The position numbers and the translations under genes were made by a program. Of a stretch of DNA of 64,000 nt, positions 24,723 to 36,500 are shown one piece after another. Under the pieces are notes generated by a model that saw nothing but the letters and a program-made list of their open reading frames with translations, had not been told where the DNA came from and ran no database searches. Origin of the DNA: Roseibium aggregatum IAM 12614 (GTDB taxonomy: Bacteria; Pseudomonadota; Alphaproteobacteria; Rhizobiales; Stappiaceae); NCBI RefSeq assembly GCF_000168975.1, contig NZ_AAUW01000002.1, forward strand, positions 248,001 to 312,000. Direction: 5' to 3'. Position 1 is the stretch's first letter. Every line of letters begins with the position of its first letter.

Positions 24723-27700
24723 ATGAAGACCACCGCAACCACCACACTTGCGGAGCGACTGAGCACGGCCGCCGACAAAGGGCTCTATAATCCGTCGCGT
24801 GAACACGACGCCTGTGGCGTGGGATTCGTCGCCCACATGAAGGGCGAGAAGTCCCACAAGATTATTGCCGATGGCTTGCAGGTTCTGGAAAACCTCACCC
24901 ACCGCGGCGCGGTTGGTGCCGACCCGCTGATGGGTGACGGTGCCGGCATGCTGGTGCAGATCCCGCATGCGTTCTTTGCCGAAGAACTGGCGAACGCAGG
25001 CACCCCGCTTCCCGAAGCCGGTGAATATGGCGTCGGCTTTATCTTCATGCCGCAGGACGATGAACTGCGCGCCAAGTGCGAAGCGATCATCGAGCGCGTC
25101 ATTGAAGACGAAGGCAAGGAGCTGATCGGCTGGCGCGACGTGCCTGTCGACAATTCGTCGCTGTCCAAGGCGCCGGACATCGCCGCCACCGAACCGGTGT
25201 CCCGTCAGGTTTTCATCCGCAAGACCGGCGGAGACTCGGATTCCTTCGAACGCCGCCTTTATGTGCTGCGCAAGGTTATCTCCAACCGCGTGCGCGCCGA
25301 AACCGATGCGGTTTCCAAGGGCTTTTATATCGTTTCAATGTCCAGCCGGACCATTGTCTACAAGGGCATGTTCCTTGCCTATCAGCTCGGCGCCTATTAC
25401 GCCGACCTGCAGGACGAGCGCTTTTCGTCCGCCCTCGCCCTTGTCCACCAGCGTTTCTCGACCAACACGTTCCCGTCCTGGGATCTGTCGCACCCCTACC
25501 GGATGGTCGCGCACAACGGCGAGATCAACACGCTGCGCGGCAACGTCAACTGGATGGCGGCGCGTCAGGCGTCCGTGTCGTCCACGCTGCTTGGCGACGA
25601 CATCTCCAAGCTCTGGCCGATTTCCTATGAAGGCCAGTCCGACACGGCCTGCTTCGACAACGCACTCGAATTCCTGGTCATGGGCGGTTACTCGCTCGCC
25701 CATGCAGCCATGATGCTGATCCCGGAAGCCTGGGCCGGCAACCCGCTGATGGACGACAACCGCCGTGCCTTCTACGAGTACCACGCGGCCCTGATGGAGC
25801 CGTGGGACGGTCCAGCAGCCGTTGCCTTTACCGATGGCCGCCAGATCGGCGCGACGCTGGACCGGAACGGCCTGCGTCCGGCCCGCTACATTGTCACCGA
25901 CGACGATTTAGTCATCATGTCTTCCGAGGTTGGCGTGTTGCCGGTCGAAGAAGAGCGCATCGTCCAGAAATGGCGCCTCCAGCCGGGCAAGATGCTGCTG
26001 ATCGACATGGACGAAGGCCGGATCGTTTCCGACGACGAAATCAAGCGGCAGCTTTCCACCGCCAACCCGTACAAGGACTGGTTGCACCGGTCCCAGATCG
26101 TTCTGGAAGACCTTCCGGGCGTGCGCCAGCGTGCGCCGGTCGCCGGTGAAAGCCTGCTCGACCGTCAGCAGGCCTTCGGCTACACGGAAGAAGACATCAA
26201 GCTTCTGATGACCCCGATGGCAACCGTCGGCCAGGAAGCCATCGGCTCCATGGGCACGGACACGCCGATCTCGGCCCTCTCCGACAAGTCGAAGCTGCTT
26301 TATACATACTTCAAGCAGAACTTCGCCCAGGTCACCAACCCGCCGATCGACCCGATCCGTGAAGAACTGGTGATGAGCCTTGTCTCCTTCATCGGTCCGC
26401 GTCCGAACATCTTCGATCTTGAGGGCATGTCGACCTCCAAGCGGCTGGAAGTGCGCCAGCCGATCCTCACCAACGAGGACCTGGAGAAGATCCGCGCCAT
26501 CGGCGACATCGCCGACAACCAGTTCTCCGCCAAGACGCTGGACATCACCTACAATTCCGAAAAAGGCGCCGTCGGCATGGAAGGCGCCCTGGACGAATTG
26601 TGCGAGCGTGCCGAAAAAGCGGTTCTGGACGGATACAACATCATCATCCTGTCAGACCGCCTGATCAGCCGGTCGCGCATCGCGATCCCGGCCCTTCTGG
26701 CAACTGCCGCCGTGCATCATCACCTCATCCGCAAGGGTCTCAGAACCTCTGTCGGCCTGGTGGTGGAAACCGGTGAAGCCCGCGAAGTGCACCATTTCTG
26801 CGTTCTGGCCGGCTATGGCGCGGAAGCGATCAACCCTTATCTGGCGTTCGAAACGCTGCTTTCCATGCACATGGAAATGGACTTCCCGGAGGAAGTCGAT
26901 CAGGACGAAGTCGTCTACCGCTACATCAAGTCCATCGACAAGGGCATCCTGAAGGTCATGTCCAAGATGGGCATCTCGACCTACCAGTCCTACTGCGGCG
27001 CACAGATTTTCGACGCTGTTGGCCTCGGTTCGGAGTTCGTGAAGAAATACTTCTTCGGCACGGCCACCATGATCGAAGGCATCGGTCTTCCCGAAGTCGC
27101 CAATGAAACCGTCTTGCGCCACGAGCAGGCCTTCGGCGATGTCGCCATCTTGCGCCGCTCGCTGGAAGTCGGCGGCGAATACGCTTACCGCACCCGCGGC
27201 GAAAGCCACATGTGGACGCCGGACTCCGTCGCCCTGCTGCAGCATGCGGTGCGCGCGAAACTTCCCGAAACCTATCGCGCCTTCGCAAAGGAAGTGAACG
27301 AGAAGAGCGGACGCTATGCGATCCGTGGCCTCTTCCGGATCAAGTCCGCGGACGAAATCGGCCGCTCGCCAATCGCCCTCGATGAAGTGGAACCGGCCGA
27401 AGCCATCGTCAAGCGCTTCGTCACCGGCGCCATGTCCTTCGGCTCGATCTCGCGCGAAGCCCACACGACCCTGGCCATCGCCATGAACCAGATCGGCGGC
27501 AAGTCGAACACGGGTGAAGGCGGCGAGGAACCGGAGCGTTTCAATCCGCTGCCGGACGGCTCGTCCAACCCGCAGCGCTCCGCCATCAAGCAGGTTGCTT
27601 CCGGCCGCTTCGGTGTGACCACGGAATATCTGGTCAACTCCGACATGATCCAGATTAAGGTTGCCCAGGGCGCAAAGCCCGGCGAAGGCGGCCAGTTGCC

Positions 27701-29399
27701 GGGTCACAAGGTGGATGCGGTCATCGCGAAAGTGCGTCACTCGACACCGGGCGTCGGCCTGATTTCGCCGCCACCACACCATGACATCTACTCCATCGAA
27801 GATCTGGCGCAGCTCATCTACGATCTGAAAAACGTCAATCCGGAAGCCGACATCTCGGTCAAGCTGGTGTCGGAAGTGGGCGTGGGCACGGTTGCGGCCG
27901 GCGTTGCCAAGGCACGTGCCGACCACATCACGATTTCCGGTTACGACGGCGGCACCGGCGCTTCGCCGCTGACCTCGATCAAACACGCTGGCTCTCCGTG
28001 GGAAATCGGCCTTGCCGAAACCCAGCAGACCCTGGTGCTGAACGGCCTGCGCTCGCGCATCGCCCTTCAGGTCGACGGCGGCATCCGCACTGGCAGGGAC
28101 GTCATCATCGGCGCCCTTCTGGGGGCTGACGAATTCGGCTTCTCGACCGCACCGCTGATCGCCGCAGGCTGCCTGATGATGCGCAAATGCCATCTCAACA
28201 CCTGTCCGGTCGGCATTGCCACCCAGGATCCGGTCCTGCGCAAGCGCTTCAAGGGCACGCCGGAACACGTCATCAACTACTTCTTCTTCGTCGCCGAGGA
28301 AGTCCGCGAGCTGATGGCAAATCTCGGCTTCAAAACGCTGGAAGACATGATCGGACGGTCCGACTTCCTCGACAAGGAAGCCGCCATCGATCACTGGAAG
28401 GCAAAGGGCCTCGATTTCTCCCGTATTTTCTTCCAGCCGGAAGCAAAGCCGGAAGAAACCCGCTGGACCGCGCGTCAGGATCACCCGATCCACGACATTC
28501 TGGATCGTCGCCTGATTGCAGCCGCCAAGCCGGCCCTCGACAACAAGGAGCCGACGATTATCGACGAGACGATCTGTTCCGTCGACCGCTCGGTTGGCGC
28601 CATGCTCTCCGGCGAAATCGCCAAGCGCTACGGCAACAAGGGCCTGAAGCTACCTGACACGCTCAAGATCAATCTGAAGGGCACTGCAGGCCAGGCGTTC
28701 GGCGCGTTTGTCGCGCGCGGCGTCACCATTGATCTTGTCGGCGATGCCAACGACTATGTCGGCAAGGGTCTTGCCGGTGGCAAGCTGATTGTCCGTCCGC
28801 CGGAAAACACCCGGATCGTGCCGGAAAACTCCATCATCGTCGGCAACACGGTGCTTTATGGCGCCACCGAGGGCGAGTGCTACTTCCGCGGAGTTGCCGG
28901 GGAACGTTTCGCGGTTCGCAACTCCGGTGCTCTCGCTGTTGTCGAAGGCGTGGGCGACCACGGCTGTGAATACATGACCGGCGGCGTCGTCGTCGTGATC
29001 GGTCAGACCGGGCGCAACTTCGCGGCCGGCATGTCCGGCGGCATCGCCTATGTGCTCGACGAAGACGGCACATTCGGCTCCCGCTGTAACCTGGCCATGG
29101 TCGAACTGGAACCTGTGACCGAAGAAGACGATCTTCTTGAAAAGCTGCACCACCATGGCGGCGACATCGAGCACAAGGGCCGTGTGGACCTGTCCTGCGA
29201 CATGACGCGCCATGACGATGAGCGCCTGCGCCAGATGCTGACGAAACATCTGGAGCTGACCGGCTCGACCAAGGCCAAGGCTATCCTCGACAACTGGACC
29301 CAGTACCGGCCCAAGTTCGTCAAGGTGATGCCGGTCGAATACCGCCGGGCTCTGCGCGAAATGGAAGAACAGCGCCTCGGCATGGTCGCCGCCGAATAA
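24723..29399 (+). CDS. gltB: Glutamate synthase (NADPH), large subunit
   Basis: About 1558 residues. After a short propeptide the class II glutamine amidotransferase begins at Cys31 (HDACGVGF). The central domain follows, then the FMN-binding synthase domain ([29 protein letters not shown] and [12 protein letters not shown]). The 3Fe-4S motif is [15 protein letters not shown], and the C-terminal GXGXG domain is present. It makes two glutamates from glutamine and 2-oxoglutarate with GltD. GGGGAG before 24723 favours that start; ATG codons at 24669 and 24702 are alternatives. Confidence 0.95.
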   Translation: MKTTATTTLAERLSTAADKGLYNPSREHDACGVGFVAHMKGEKSHKIIADGLQVLENLTHRGAVGADPLMGDGAGMLVQIPHAFFAEELANAGTPLPEAGEYGVGFIFMPQDDELRAKCEAIIERVIEDEGKELIGWRDVPVDNSSLSKAPDIAATEPVSRQVFIRKTGGDSDSFERRLYVLRKVISNRVRAETDAVSKGFYIVSMSSRTIVYKGMFLAYQLGAYYADLQDERFSSALALVHQRFSTNTFPSWDLSHPYRMVAHNGEINTLRGNVNWMAARQASVSSTLLGDDISKLWPISYEGQSDTACFDNALEFLVMGGYSLAHAAMMLIPEAWAGNPLMDDNRRAFYEYHAALMEPWDGPAAVAFTDGRQIGATLDRNGLRPARYIVTDDDLVIMSSEVGVLPVEEERIVQKWRLQPGKMLLIDMDEGRIVSDDEIKRQLSTANPYKDWLHRSQIVLEDLPGVRQRAPVAGESLLDRQQAFGYTEEDIKLLMTPMATVGQEAIGSMGTDTPISALSDKSKLLYTYFKQNFAQVTNPPIDPIREELVMSLVSFIGPRPNIFDLEGMSTSKRLEVRQPILTNEDLEKIRAIGDIADNQFSAKTLDITYNSEKGAVGMEGALDELCERAEKAVLDGYNIIILSDRLISRSRIAIPALLATAAVHHHLIRKGLRTSVGLVVETGEAREVHHFCVLAGYGAEAINPYLAFETLLSMHMEMDFPEEVDQDEVVYRYIKSIDKGILKVMSKMGISTYQSYCGAQIFDAVGLGSEFVKKYFFGTATMIEGIGLPEVANETVLRHEQAFGDVAILRRSLEVGGEYAYRTRGESHMWTPDSVALLQHAVRAKLPETYRAFAKEVNEKSGRYAIRGLFRIKSADEIGRSPIALDEVEPAEAIVKRFVTGAMSFGSISREAHTTLAIAMNQIGGKSNTGEGGEEPERFNPLPDGSSNPQRSAIKQVASGRFGVTTEYLVNSDMIQIKVAQGAKPGEGGQLPGHKVDAVIAKVRHSTPGVGLISPPPHHDIYSIEDLAQLIYDLKNVNPEADISVKLVSEVGVGTVAAGVAKARADHITISGYDGGTGASPLTSIKHAGSPWEIGLAETQQTLVLNGLRSRIALQVDGGIRTGRDVIIGALLGADEFGFSTAPLIAAGCLMMRKCHLNTCPVGIATQDPVLRKRFKGTPEHVINYFFFVAEEVRELMANLGFKTLEDMIGRSDFLDKEAAIDHWKAKGLDFSRIFFQPEAKPEETRWTARQDHPIHDILDRRLIAAAKPALDNKEPTIIDETICSVDRSVGAMLSGEIAKRYGNKGLKLPDTLKINLKGTAGQAFGAFVARGVTIDLVGDANDYVGKGLAGGKLIVRPPENTRIVPENSIIVGNTVLYGATEGECYFRGVAGERFAVRNSGALAVVEGVGDHGCEYMTGGVVVVIGQTGRNFAAGMSGGIAYVLDEDGTFGSRCNLAMVELEPVTEEDDLLEKLHHHGGDIEHKGRVDLSCDMTRHDDERLRQMLTKHLELTGSTKAKAILDNWTQYRPKFVKVMPVEYRRALREMEEQRLGMVAAE

Positions 29400-29490
29400 T
29401 CGGGCCAAACGCACGAACAGGCTCTCGGCCGCTTGACGCGGCCGATTGCAGCCACTCTGGACAGACGCATGACATTTTGAGGAGGTCGCC

Positions 29491-30921
29491 TTGGGCAAGG
29501 TAACCGGTTTTATGGAAATCGATCGGCAGGAACAGAAGTATCAGCCTGCCTCTGACCGTATTCGCCATTTCCGCGAGTTCACCATTCCGCTGAACGACCA
29601 GGACGTCATGAACCAGGCGGCGCGCTGCATGGATTGCGGCATTCCGTTCTGCCATGGCCCGACGGGCTGCCCGGTCAACAACCAGATCCCGGACTGGAAT
29701 GATCTGGTCTATCAGGGCGACTGGGACTTCGCGCTCAAGAACCTGCATTCCACCAACAACTTCCCCGAATTCACCGGGCGCATCTGCCCGGCCCCGTGCG
29801 AGGAAGCCTGCACGCTGAACCTGGAAGACATTCCGGTCAACATCAAGAGCGTGGAACAGGCGATTGCCGACAAGGGCTGGGAAGAAGGCTGGATCGTACC
29901 GGAACTTTCCGCCACCAAGACCGGCAAGGCAGTGGCCATCATCGGCTCGGGCCCTGCAGGCATGGCGGCTGCCCAGCAGCTCGCCCGCGCAGGCCACACG
30001 GTGCATGTCTATGAGCGCGAGCCCAAGGCCGGCGGCCTGCTGCGCTACGGCATTCCCGACTTCAAGATGGAAAAACATTACATCGACCGCCGCGTGAAGC
30101 AGATGGAAGCCGAAGGCGTGACCTTCCACTACGGCGTCAATGTCGGTGTCACCGTTGCCCTGGAAGAACTGGCCGAGCGCCACGACGCGGTTATCCTGTG
30201 CGCAGGCGCTGAACGTCCGCGTGATCCGGGTGTCTCCGGCATGGAGCTGGAAGGCTGCCATTGGGCAATGCCGTACCTCGTCCAGCAGAACCGCCGTGTG
30301 GGCGGTGAGCCGGAAGGCGACGAGGCCCCGATCTGGGCCGGTGGCAAGCACGTTGTGGTCATCGGCGGCGGTGACACCGCATCAGACTGTGTCGGCACGG
30401 CGTTCCGTCAGGGGGCGCTGTCGGTTACCCAGCTCGACATTCGCCCGATCCCGCCGCTGAAGGAAGACAAACTGGCCATCTGGCCCTATTGGCCGACCAA
30501 GTTCCGCACGTCCTCTTCGCAGGCTGAAGGCGCAGAGCGCGAGTTTTCTGCCGCGACCCTGGCTCTTGTCGGTGAAGACGGCAAGGTTACCGGTGTCAAA
30601 TGCGCCCGCGTCGATGAAAAACGCCGCCCGATCGAAGGCACCGAGTTCATCCTGCGTGCCGACCTCGTTCTGGCTGCCATCGGCTTTTCCGGTCCTCTGC
30701 TGGAAACCTACATCGCCGAAGCCGGCGAAAAGCTGGAACTGGACGGCCGCACCAACGTCAAGGCCAACACCGAAGACTACAAGACCAGCATGGACAAGGT
30801 TTTCGCCGCCGGTGACGTGCGCAAGGGCCAGTCCCTTGTCGTCTGGGCTATCCGCGAAGGCCGTCAGGCAGCCCGCGCCGTCGATGAATTCCTGACCGGT
30901 TCTACCGACCTGCCGCGGTAA
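29491..30921 (+). CDS. gltD: Glutamate synthase, small subunit
   Basis: A 476-residue NADPH-dependent, FAD and iron-sulfur electron-input subunit. The N-terminal cysteine clusters ([25 protein letters not shown]) bind 4Fe-4S centres. Two dinucleotide-binding motifs follow ([20 protein letters not shown] and [17 protein letters not shown]). It ends with the FAD-binding [23 protein letters not shown]. The start is TTG at 29491 with GGAGG 5 bp upstream. It lies 91 bp after gltB and is surely cotranscribed. Confidence 0.96.
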   Translation: MGKVTGFMEIDRQEQKYQPASDRIRHFREFTIPLNDQDVMNQAARCMDCGIPFCHGPTGCPVNNQIPDWNDLVYQGDWDFALKNLHSTNNFPEFTGRICPAPCEEACTLNLEDIPVNIKSVEQAIADKGWEEGWIVPELSATKTGKAVAIIGSGPAGMAAAQQLARAGHTVHVYEREPKAGGLLRYGIPDFKMEKHYIDRRVKQMEAEGVTFHYGVNVGVTVALEELAERHDAVILCAGAERPRDPGVSGMELEGCHWAMPYLVQQNRRVGGEPEGDEAPIWAGGKHVVVIGGGDTASDCVGTAFRQGALSVTQLDIRPIPPLKEDKLAIWPYWPTKFRTSSSQAEGAEREFSAATLALVGEDGKVTGVKCARVDEKRRPIEGTEFILRADLVLAAIGFSGPLLETYIAEAGEKLELDGRTNVKANTEDYKTSMDKVFAAGDVRKGQSLVVWAIREGRQAARAVDEFLTGSTDLPR

Positions 30922-30940
30922 GCTCGTTCCGCCAAGAATC

Positions 30941-30977
30941 AAAAAAACCCCCGCAGACAGACGTCTGCGGGGGTTTT
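30941..30977. terminator. Strong bidirectional terminator after gltD
   Basis: ACCCCCGCAGAC-agac-GTCTGCGGGGGT is a 12-bp perfect stem flanked by A and T runs. It serves gltD and the convergent DUF459 gene. Confidence 0.92.
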
Positions 30978-31002
30978 TGTTTGTTCCGTACCTGATCGTG
31001 TC

Positions 31003-32280
31003 TCAGGGTAATCCCGGACGCAACGTCACCGAGACGCGGCCTTGCGCGTCCTGACTGGTGGCAGCGCCCAAACGATCACTGAGAGCACTACCTTCAGGCG
31101 GCGTTCCGTCCTCGACAGCGGAAACAGGCGCCGATTTCACCACCACAGGCACACGCGGATCGTCCACACGCCCTTGCATCGGCGGCAGGGGCTCTCCCTT
31201 CACGAAGAAGCGATAGGTTCTGCTCGCCGGGTCGATCTCCTCATCCTCCTCGCCGCCCAGAAGCAATGCCTCCGGCGAGGTGGTGCGTCCGGTCAGGACG
31301 ATGAAGTTCGGGTCATCCTCCACGCCTTCGAAGGCAAGCCCGCCATAGCCCCCCAGCAGACGAGAGAGTTCCCGCTCAACGAAGAACGCGACTTTCCTGT
31401 AGCCGGCCCAGGTGAAATCAATCTTGTCGTTGGTGCGCAGCCGCGTGTTCTTGCCGTCAACATCCGGACCGTAGGACGAATAGCTGCCGTCTTCGGCCAG
31501 GAAGATATCCCAGATATCCACATAGCGAACCCGCCTGTCTTCCGAAGCACTCTGGAAAATCGAGTTGAGCTGGGTGAAATCGGCATTCACCAATTCATCG
31601 CCTGTAGGCGGCAGGCCGGCCCAGACGAGCGGCTTCTTTTCCTGTCGTACCAGGCGCACGAGCGCGTCGACCTTCTTGCGATAGCTGTCCAGCCATTCCG
31701 CGGTCATGAACTCGACGGGCGGGTCGCCAGGAAAGGCTTGGCCAAGATCCTGCCGGCCGATCATCACCACGACGGCCTGGACATCCGCCCCGCGAATTCT
31801 GGAGACCACCTGCGTTGCCCAGTCCGGCGTTCCGTCACCCACGAGGCCTTCCTTGTCTTCAGTAATGGCCTCGACACGGATCTGCGGTTTTTGCGCGAGC
31901 GTGTATTTCAGCCCGTCGGCAACACCGCGCGCCATCCGGTCTCCCACCACCAGGATCAGACCGGCATTGGGGTCCTTATCCAGAACGTCGAATTTGGGCG
32001 GAGCGCCGGCAGGCCGGGAAACCCTCGGCTTTTTCTGTGTTTTTTGCGGCTTCGTGACACGCTTCTCGGCACCGCCGCCAAACAGCCGCTGAAGCGGCGC
32101 AAACGGGTTGAACCCACGGAAAGGCCCGTTCTGCGCAACCACGATCTCGCCGCGCGGCACATCCTGCGCGGCAGAAATCCCGGCGGAACAGAAAACCAGT
32201 ACAAGACCAAGAGCAACCGCAAAGCGGAGCGAGGCGGCGGGCCCACCCTTGCCTTCGTTTTGCCGGTTCCCAATTCTCAC
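31003..32280 (-). CDS. DUF459 SGNH-hydrolase-like exported protein
   Basis: A 425-residue protein with an N-terminal signal (FAVALGLVLVFCSAGISAAQ), a basic linker and a DUF459/SGNH-type domain. In that domain ILVVGDRMARGVADGL stands where block I would carry GDS, and VVVMIGRQD and a C-terminal DFTWAGYRKVAFF complete it. The block-I serine position reads GDRMA, so classical esterase activity is doubtful. Family members are often near peptidoglycan or polysaccharide genes, and here mltB is the upstream neighbour. The start is GTG at 32280, with AGGAG upstream. Confidence 0.75.
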   Translation of the reverse strand: MRIGNRQNEGKGGPAASLRFAVALGLVLVFCSAGISAAQDVPRGEIVVAQNGPFRGFNPFAPLQRLFGGGAEKRVTKPQKTQKKPRVSRPAGAPPKFDVLDKDPNAGLILVVGDRMARGVADGLKYTLAQKPQIRVEAITEDKEGLVGDGTPDWATQVVSRIRGADVQAVVVMIGRQDLGQAFPGDPPVEFMTAEWLDSYRKKVDALVRLVRQEKKPLVWAGLPPTGDELVNADFTQLNSIFQSASEDRRVRYVDIWDIFLAEDGSYSSYGPDVDGKNTRLRTNDKIDFTWAGYRKVAFFVERELSRLLGGYGGLAFEGVEDDPNFIVLTGRTTSPEALLLGGEEDEEIDPASRTYRFFVKGEPLPPMQGRVDDPRVPVVVKSAPVSAVEDGTPPEGSALSDRLGAATSQDAQGRVSVTLRPGLP

Positions 32281-32314
32281 GCTGCGCTCCTGCTGCGGCT
32301 GAACTGCACCCAGT

Positions 32315-33586
32315 TTAGCCGTCCAGCTTCAACCGTGCCAGCAAAACAACGGATGCATAACCGTCGGGAACCATTCCCCGGGACCGCTGATAGGCGCGTA
32401 TCCCCTTGCGGGTCGCGGGCCCAATCCGGCCATCCGCCGTGCCCACGGAAAATCCACGCTGGTTCAAAAGCGCCTGCAACTCGGCGGTTTCCGAGCGATT
32501 GAGCGGAAGATGCTCACGCGACCAGTCACCCTCGATCGGTCCGCCGCCGATGATCCGGTCGGCAAGATGCCCAACGGCAAGCGCATAGGCGGTCGCGTTG
32601 TTGTACCGCTTGATCACGTAGAAGTTCTTCAGCATCAGGAACGCCGGACCACTCGCGCCGGCCGGCAGAACCAGGATGGCGTTGTCGGAAGGCCGCGGAA
32701 AATCCTTGCCGTTTGTCCGGCGAATTCCGTATCGGCCCCATTCGCCGAGCGTCAGCGTCTTTTCGCCGTCGGCCATGTGATAGTCGAACCCACTGGGCAA
32801 GGCGACCTCGTATCCCCAGGTCTTGCCTGTCTGCCAGCCGTGCTTCTGCAAGTAGGCAGCGGTTGAGGCCAGCGCATCGGGAATGGACGTCCAGATATCC
32901 CGGCGGCCGTCACCGTCGTAGTCGGCAGCATAGGCCTTCCAGCTTGAGGGCATGAACTGCGTGTGTCCCATGGCCCCGGCCCAGGAACCTTCCATGTCCT
33001 GGAAACGCACATGGCCTGCCTGGACGATCGCCAGCGCGGTAACCAGTTCCTTTTCCCAGAAGCTCTTCCGGCGCGGCGCCGCATACGCCAGCGTCGCCAG
33101 GGCCTGGATTACATTATGACGCCCCATGAAGCCGCCATAGTTGGTTTCCATGCCCCAGATCGCCAGCACGGCTTCACGATCGACACCGTAGCGGTTCTCG
33201 ATGACCGCCAGCACCTGGCTGTATTCCTTCAGCATCTCGCGGCCCTTCTCGACCCGCGTATCTGAAACGGCGCTGTCGAGGTAATCCCAGATCGGCTTCA
33301 CGAACTCGGATTGCTTGCTCATCAGGCGCAAGGTGTCCTCGTCCGGCTGCATGCCGGTAAACACCGCATTATAGGTCTGGGATGAAATGCCTGCAGCCCT
33401 GGCCGTCGGCCAGAAGCCGGAAACGAACCGGCTGAAACCCTGATCGGCCTGCGCCGGCAGCGAAACGGCCAGCAGAGTGCCCGTCGCCGCAGCTGTCACA
33501 AGCAGCCGGCGCCCAAGGGTTCTCAGTCGTCCTGAAAGAGGCAGTATTGTTTTCACGTTCGCAGTCAGCTGCGCAAGGTTCAGCAT
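32315..33586 (-). CDS. MltB-family lytic murein transglycosylase
   Basis: A 423-residue exported enzyme cleaving the glycan strand of peptidoglycan. It has a signal segment (LLVTAAATGTLLAVSLPAQA), a transglycosylase domain with catalytic Glu in AIWGMETNYGGFMG and supporting GAMGHTQFMPSSW. A C-terminal PG_binding_1 domain (ETAELQALLNQRGFSVGTADGRIGPATRKGIRAYQ) follows. GAGGAGG 5 bp before the ATG at 33586 sets the start. The DUF459 gene follows closely, so they are probably an operon. Confidence 0.93.
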   Translation of the reverse strand: MLNLAQLTANVKTILPLSGRLRTLGRRLLVTAAATGTLLAVSLPAQADQGFSRFVSGFWPTARAAGISSQTYNAVFTGMQPDEDTLRLMSKQSEFVKPIWDYLDSAVSDTRVEKGREMLKEYSQVLAVIENRYGVDREAVLAIWGMETNYGGFMGRHNVIQALATLAYAAPRRKSFWEKELVTALAIVQAGHVRFQDMEGSWAGAMGHTQFMPSSWKAYAADYDGDGRRDIWTSIPDALASTAAYLQKHGWQTGKTWGYEVALPSGFDYHMADGEKTLTLGEWGRYGIRRTNGKDFPRPSDNAILVLPAGASGPAFLMLKNFYVIKRYNNATAYALAVGHLADRIIGGGPIEGDWSREHLPLNRSETAELQALLNQRGFSVGTADGRIGPATRKGIRAYQRSRGMVPDGYASVVLLARLKLDG

Positions 33587-33662
33587 CAGGGCCTCCTCGA
33601 TGCCCAGGTCCGTAAGTTTCTGCCCCCGCCCCATGAATGATGTGAATTTGGTTACCGTGACG

Positions 33663-35126
33663 TTAATGCCGGAATCTAAAGCCAGCTTCAACAGCGTTTT
33701 CGGAATAGTCGTTTCCCTGCTGCGAGCTGTCGAAGCGACGATGGGTGTAATCCGCTGTTACCGCGATGTTTTTGGTAACCGCGAAGGTCAGACCACCGAA
33801 ACCGGTCAGGGTCCGCTCCTCGATCGAGACACCTTCATAGGTCCGGTAACTGTAGCCGACACCGGCCTCGCCGACCAGCCGGTCGCTGAAGGCGTGGGCA
33901 AGGCGCAGGTCGCCGGAATAGATGATCGAACCGCTGGCGCCATCGATGTCGGTTGCCTCGAAGGAGGTTCCAAGCCCCCCGGTGACAGTCGTCAGACGGC
34001 TTGGTGACCACACCAGAGAGGCCTCGGCAATCAGGCCCGACAGATTTTCCAGCCGGTCGTCTTCAATGTCCTCGATGCGCCACCCCGCACCCAACTCACC
34101 GGTGAGCTTGGGACCGGACGCAATGGTGACACCACCCAGGACCTGGTACCCGTTGGCGTTTCGTTTTTCGCACAGGTCATCGCTGCAGGTGTCGTCATAG
34201 CGCCGCAGGAGCAATGAGCCTTCCACGAACGGGGAAAACACGCTGCCGGTATTGCCATCCAGCCGCAGGCTGGCCGAATAAAGCGTGTTGTTGCGTCCCG
34301 ATTCCGACCCGCTTTCCGCTGTATAGAAGTTCCGGTCCACACCAAGCGAGGCTGTTGCCGCAACAATGCCGATCGCGCGTGTACCGCTGCCACTGCCCGA
34401 CAGTTCGTGATCGTAGTCGGTTCCGGACGCGGATTCCGCGCTGCCATCGTCTTCCTGGCTGAGCGTGTAGGACACTGTGGTGGTGACCTGTGTCGCTTCG
34501 CTGATATCGAGCCTCAGGTTCGTGGCTGCAAAGACGGTCGCTTCATTGTCGTCGCTCTCCCCGGGATAACCGGTAAAGGAGCCCCGCAGCGACGTATCCA
34601 GCTGGTGCCGGGACCAGTTTGAGGTCAGGGAAACATCCGGAGAGATCCGGTAGAACTTGCCAGCCGAGCCGTTTGCCGACTGCGATCTGTTGTCGGTCCA
34701 GCCTGTCGAGAGGGTCAACTGCGGGGTCAGGGTAAAGGCTCCAAGCCGAATGCCCTGCGGGGCGTCAAAAGTCGTGTCACCTCCGAACACGCTGTCATCG
34801 ATACCGCTGACGGAAAGTGGAACTGCCCTGTCGACCGCTGTTATCCTGTCGGCGAAGGGCCGGACCGGTGTCGCTCTGCCGTCGGTACCAAGGCCGCTCG
34901 ATCCGGTTTCCGCCGTGGCTGAGTTCAGCGTTGAACGCAGGGAAAAGACATTGGCCTGTGTCGGATTACGGTCCGCCGCCTGCGCTGCCTGATCGGAAGG
35001 GTCGACTGATTCTTGCGCTCCCCCCGGTTCTTCCGATCCCCGCAAATCGTCAAGCGTCGTCTGCGCGGCCGCGGAAACGGCCTGCAGAACGGCAAGAAAA
35101 GTGATCAGGGGCAGAAAGCTGCGCAT
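33663..35126 (-). CDS. Outer-membrane beta-barrel protein
   Basis: A 487-residue protein with a signal peptide (RSFLPLITFLAVLQAVSAAAQ) and a ~100-residue low-complexity plug or linker. The rest is a series of alternating amphipathic strands (LTPQLTLSTGWTDNRS onward), ending in the aromatic-terminal barrel strand AVEAGFRFRH. It resembles the BBP2-type outer-membrane barrels found in polysaccharide or uncharacterised loci of alphaproteobacteria. Ligand and pore function are unknown. The ATG at 35126 is preferred over the track-long frame because it begins a clear signal sequence. Confidence 0.75.
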   Translation of the reverse strand: MRSFLPLITFLAVLQAVSAAAQTTLDDLRGSEEPGGAQESVDPSDQAAQAADRNPTQANVFSLRSTLNSATAETGSSGLGTDGRATPVRPFADRITAVDRAVPLSVSGIDDSVFGGDTTFDAPQGIRLGAFTLTPQLTLSTGWTDNRSQSANGSAGKFYRISPDVSLTSNWSRHQLDTSLRGSFTGYPGESDDNEATVFAATNLRLDISEATQVTTTVSYTLSQEDDGSAESASGTDYDHELSGSGSGTRAIGIVAATASLGVDRNFYTAESGSESGRNNTLYSASLRLDGNTGSVFSPFVEGSLLLRRYDDTCSDDLCEKRNANGYQVLGGVTIASGPKLTGELGAGWRIEDIEDDRLENLSGLIAEASLVWSPSRLTTVTGGLGTSFEATDIDGASGSIIYSGDLRLAHAFSDRLVGEAGVGYSYRTYEGVSIEERTLTGFGGLTFAVTKNIAVTADYTHRRFDSSQQGNDYSENAVEAGFRFRH

Positions 35127-35324
35127 AAAGTTCGGGACCAGTCGACGTGGTATGTCGGGTCCAACCTGACGAAGGATGGTTAATCCTTCGTTTCTTTTTC
35201 GCAAATTGGAAGGTTACACAAAGTTACATAAAGTCACCTGATCTAATGCATTTAATGGATCACGGGTCCTTGATCCCCGTCAGCGACTGGCATAGAGCTA
35301 GGCTGTCTTCAATAAAAAAGAATT

Positions 35325-36344
35325 ATGTTCATGACCACCGTGCTGCGTGACCCGGTTTCCGAAGAAAATTCTGACATGACGTCCCTGTGCCTCGTCTCCG
35401 CAGAGCGGACCCTTGAAACGGAAATTGCCGGCCTGAGCGCTGTGCGGGCAGCACTGAAGAACGGACTTGCCGTTCCATTCCAGAAGACCTTCGAGCTCAT
35501 TCAGAAAAGCAAGGGGCGCGTTGTCATCACCGGCATCGGCAAGAGTGGTCATATCGGCACCAAGATCGCCGCCAGCCTGGCCTCCACCGGAACGCCGTCC
35601 TTCTTCGTTCATGCCAGTGAAGCCAGCCACGGCGACCTTGGCATGATCACGGAGGGCGATGTCGTGATCGCGCTTTCCTGGTCGGGCGAAACGCAGGAAC
35701 TTGCAGGCATCGTCAGCTACACCCGCCGCTTCAAGGTGCCCCTGGTCGCGATTACCTCGCGCAAGGACAGCACACTCGGCCGCGCTGCCGATATTGTCAT
35801 GAACCTGCCGGCCGTCACCGAAGCTTGCCCGCATGGCCTGGCACCCACAACATCCGCTCTCATTCAGTTGGCGGTCGGCGATGCCCTTGCCGTGGCGCTT
35901 CTGGAAGGGCGCGGTTTCACCGCGCAGGATTTCCGCGTCTTCCACCCGGGTGGTCGCCTTGGCGCCAGCCTGAAAACGGCCAAGGACATCATGCACACCG
36001 GCGAACGCATGCCGCTGGTGTCCGCAAACACCCCGATGAGCGAAGGCATCGTCCTGATGACCCAGCGCGGTTTCGGTGTGCTGGGTGTCGTCGACGAACT
36101 GAAACAGCTTATCGGCATCATCACCGATGGTGACTTGCGCCGCCACGTTTCCTCCAATCTCCTGGCGAAATCGGCCGGCGAGATCATGACACGCGCACCG
36201 AAGACGGTCTCGACCGACACACTGTCGGCCTCGATCCTCGAACTGGCCAACAGCCTGTCGATCACATCCGTGTTCGTGATCGAGGACGGCCGCCCGGTCG
36301 GCATCGTCCATCTGCACGATCTTCTGCGGATCGGCGCTGCCTGA
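35325..36344 (+). CDS. kdsD: Arabinose-5-phosphate isomerase (KpsF/GutQ family)
   Basis: A 339-residue enzyme with an SIS domain (VVITGIGKSGHIGTKIAASLASTGTPSFFVHASEASHGDLGM, SWSGETQEL, EACPHGLAPTTS) and two C-terminal CBS domains. It converts ribulose-5-phosphate to arabinose-5-phosphate, the precursor of KDO in lipopolysaccharide. The ATG at 35325 or 35331 could start it. KDO genes are not adjacent. Confidence 0.92.
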   Translation: MFMTTVLRDPVSEENSDMTSLCLVSAERTLETEIAGLSAVRAALKNGLAVPFQKTFELIQKSKGRVVITGIGKSGHIGTKIAASLASTGTPSFFVHASEASHGDLGMITEGDVVIALSWSGETQELAGIVSYTRRFKVPLVAITSRKDSTLGRAADIVMNLPAVTEACPHGLAPTTSALIQLAVGDALAVALLEGRGFTAQDFRVFHPGGRLGASLKTAKDIMHTGERMPLVSANTPMSEGIVLMTQRGFGVLGVVDELKQLIGIITDGDLRRHVSSNLLAKSAGEIMTRAPKTVSTDTLSASILELANSLSITSVFVIEDGRPVGIVHLHDLLRIGAA

Positions 36345-36373
36345 ACTCTATCCGAACGCGCAATACTGCCGCA

Positions 36374-36402
36374 GCAGGCCGAAAAAGATTGTTTTCCGGC
36401 CT
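36374..36402. other. Hairpin after kdsD
   Basis: GCAGGCCG is complementary to CGGCCTGC across a loop of about 13 bases. No T run follows, so it may be a weak terminator or an mRNA end. Confidence 0.4.
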
Positions 36403-36500
36403 GCGAGTGGCGTGCCATTAGGATTTGATTAGCCATAGACCTCTTACACTGCCCCGAAGTTTCATCGGCTTGACGCCGCAGACCTTGGTGTGTGTACAGA

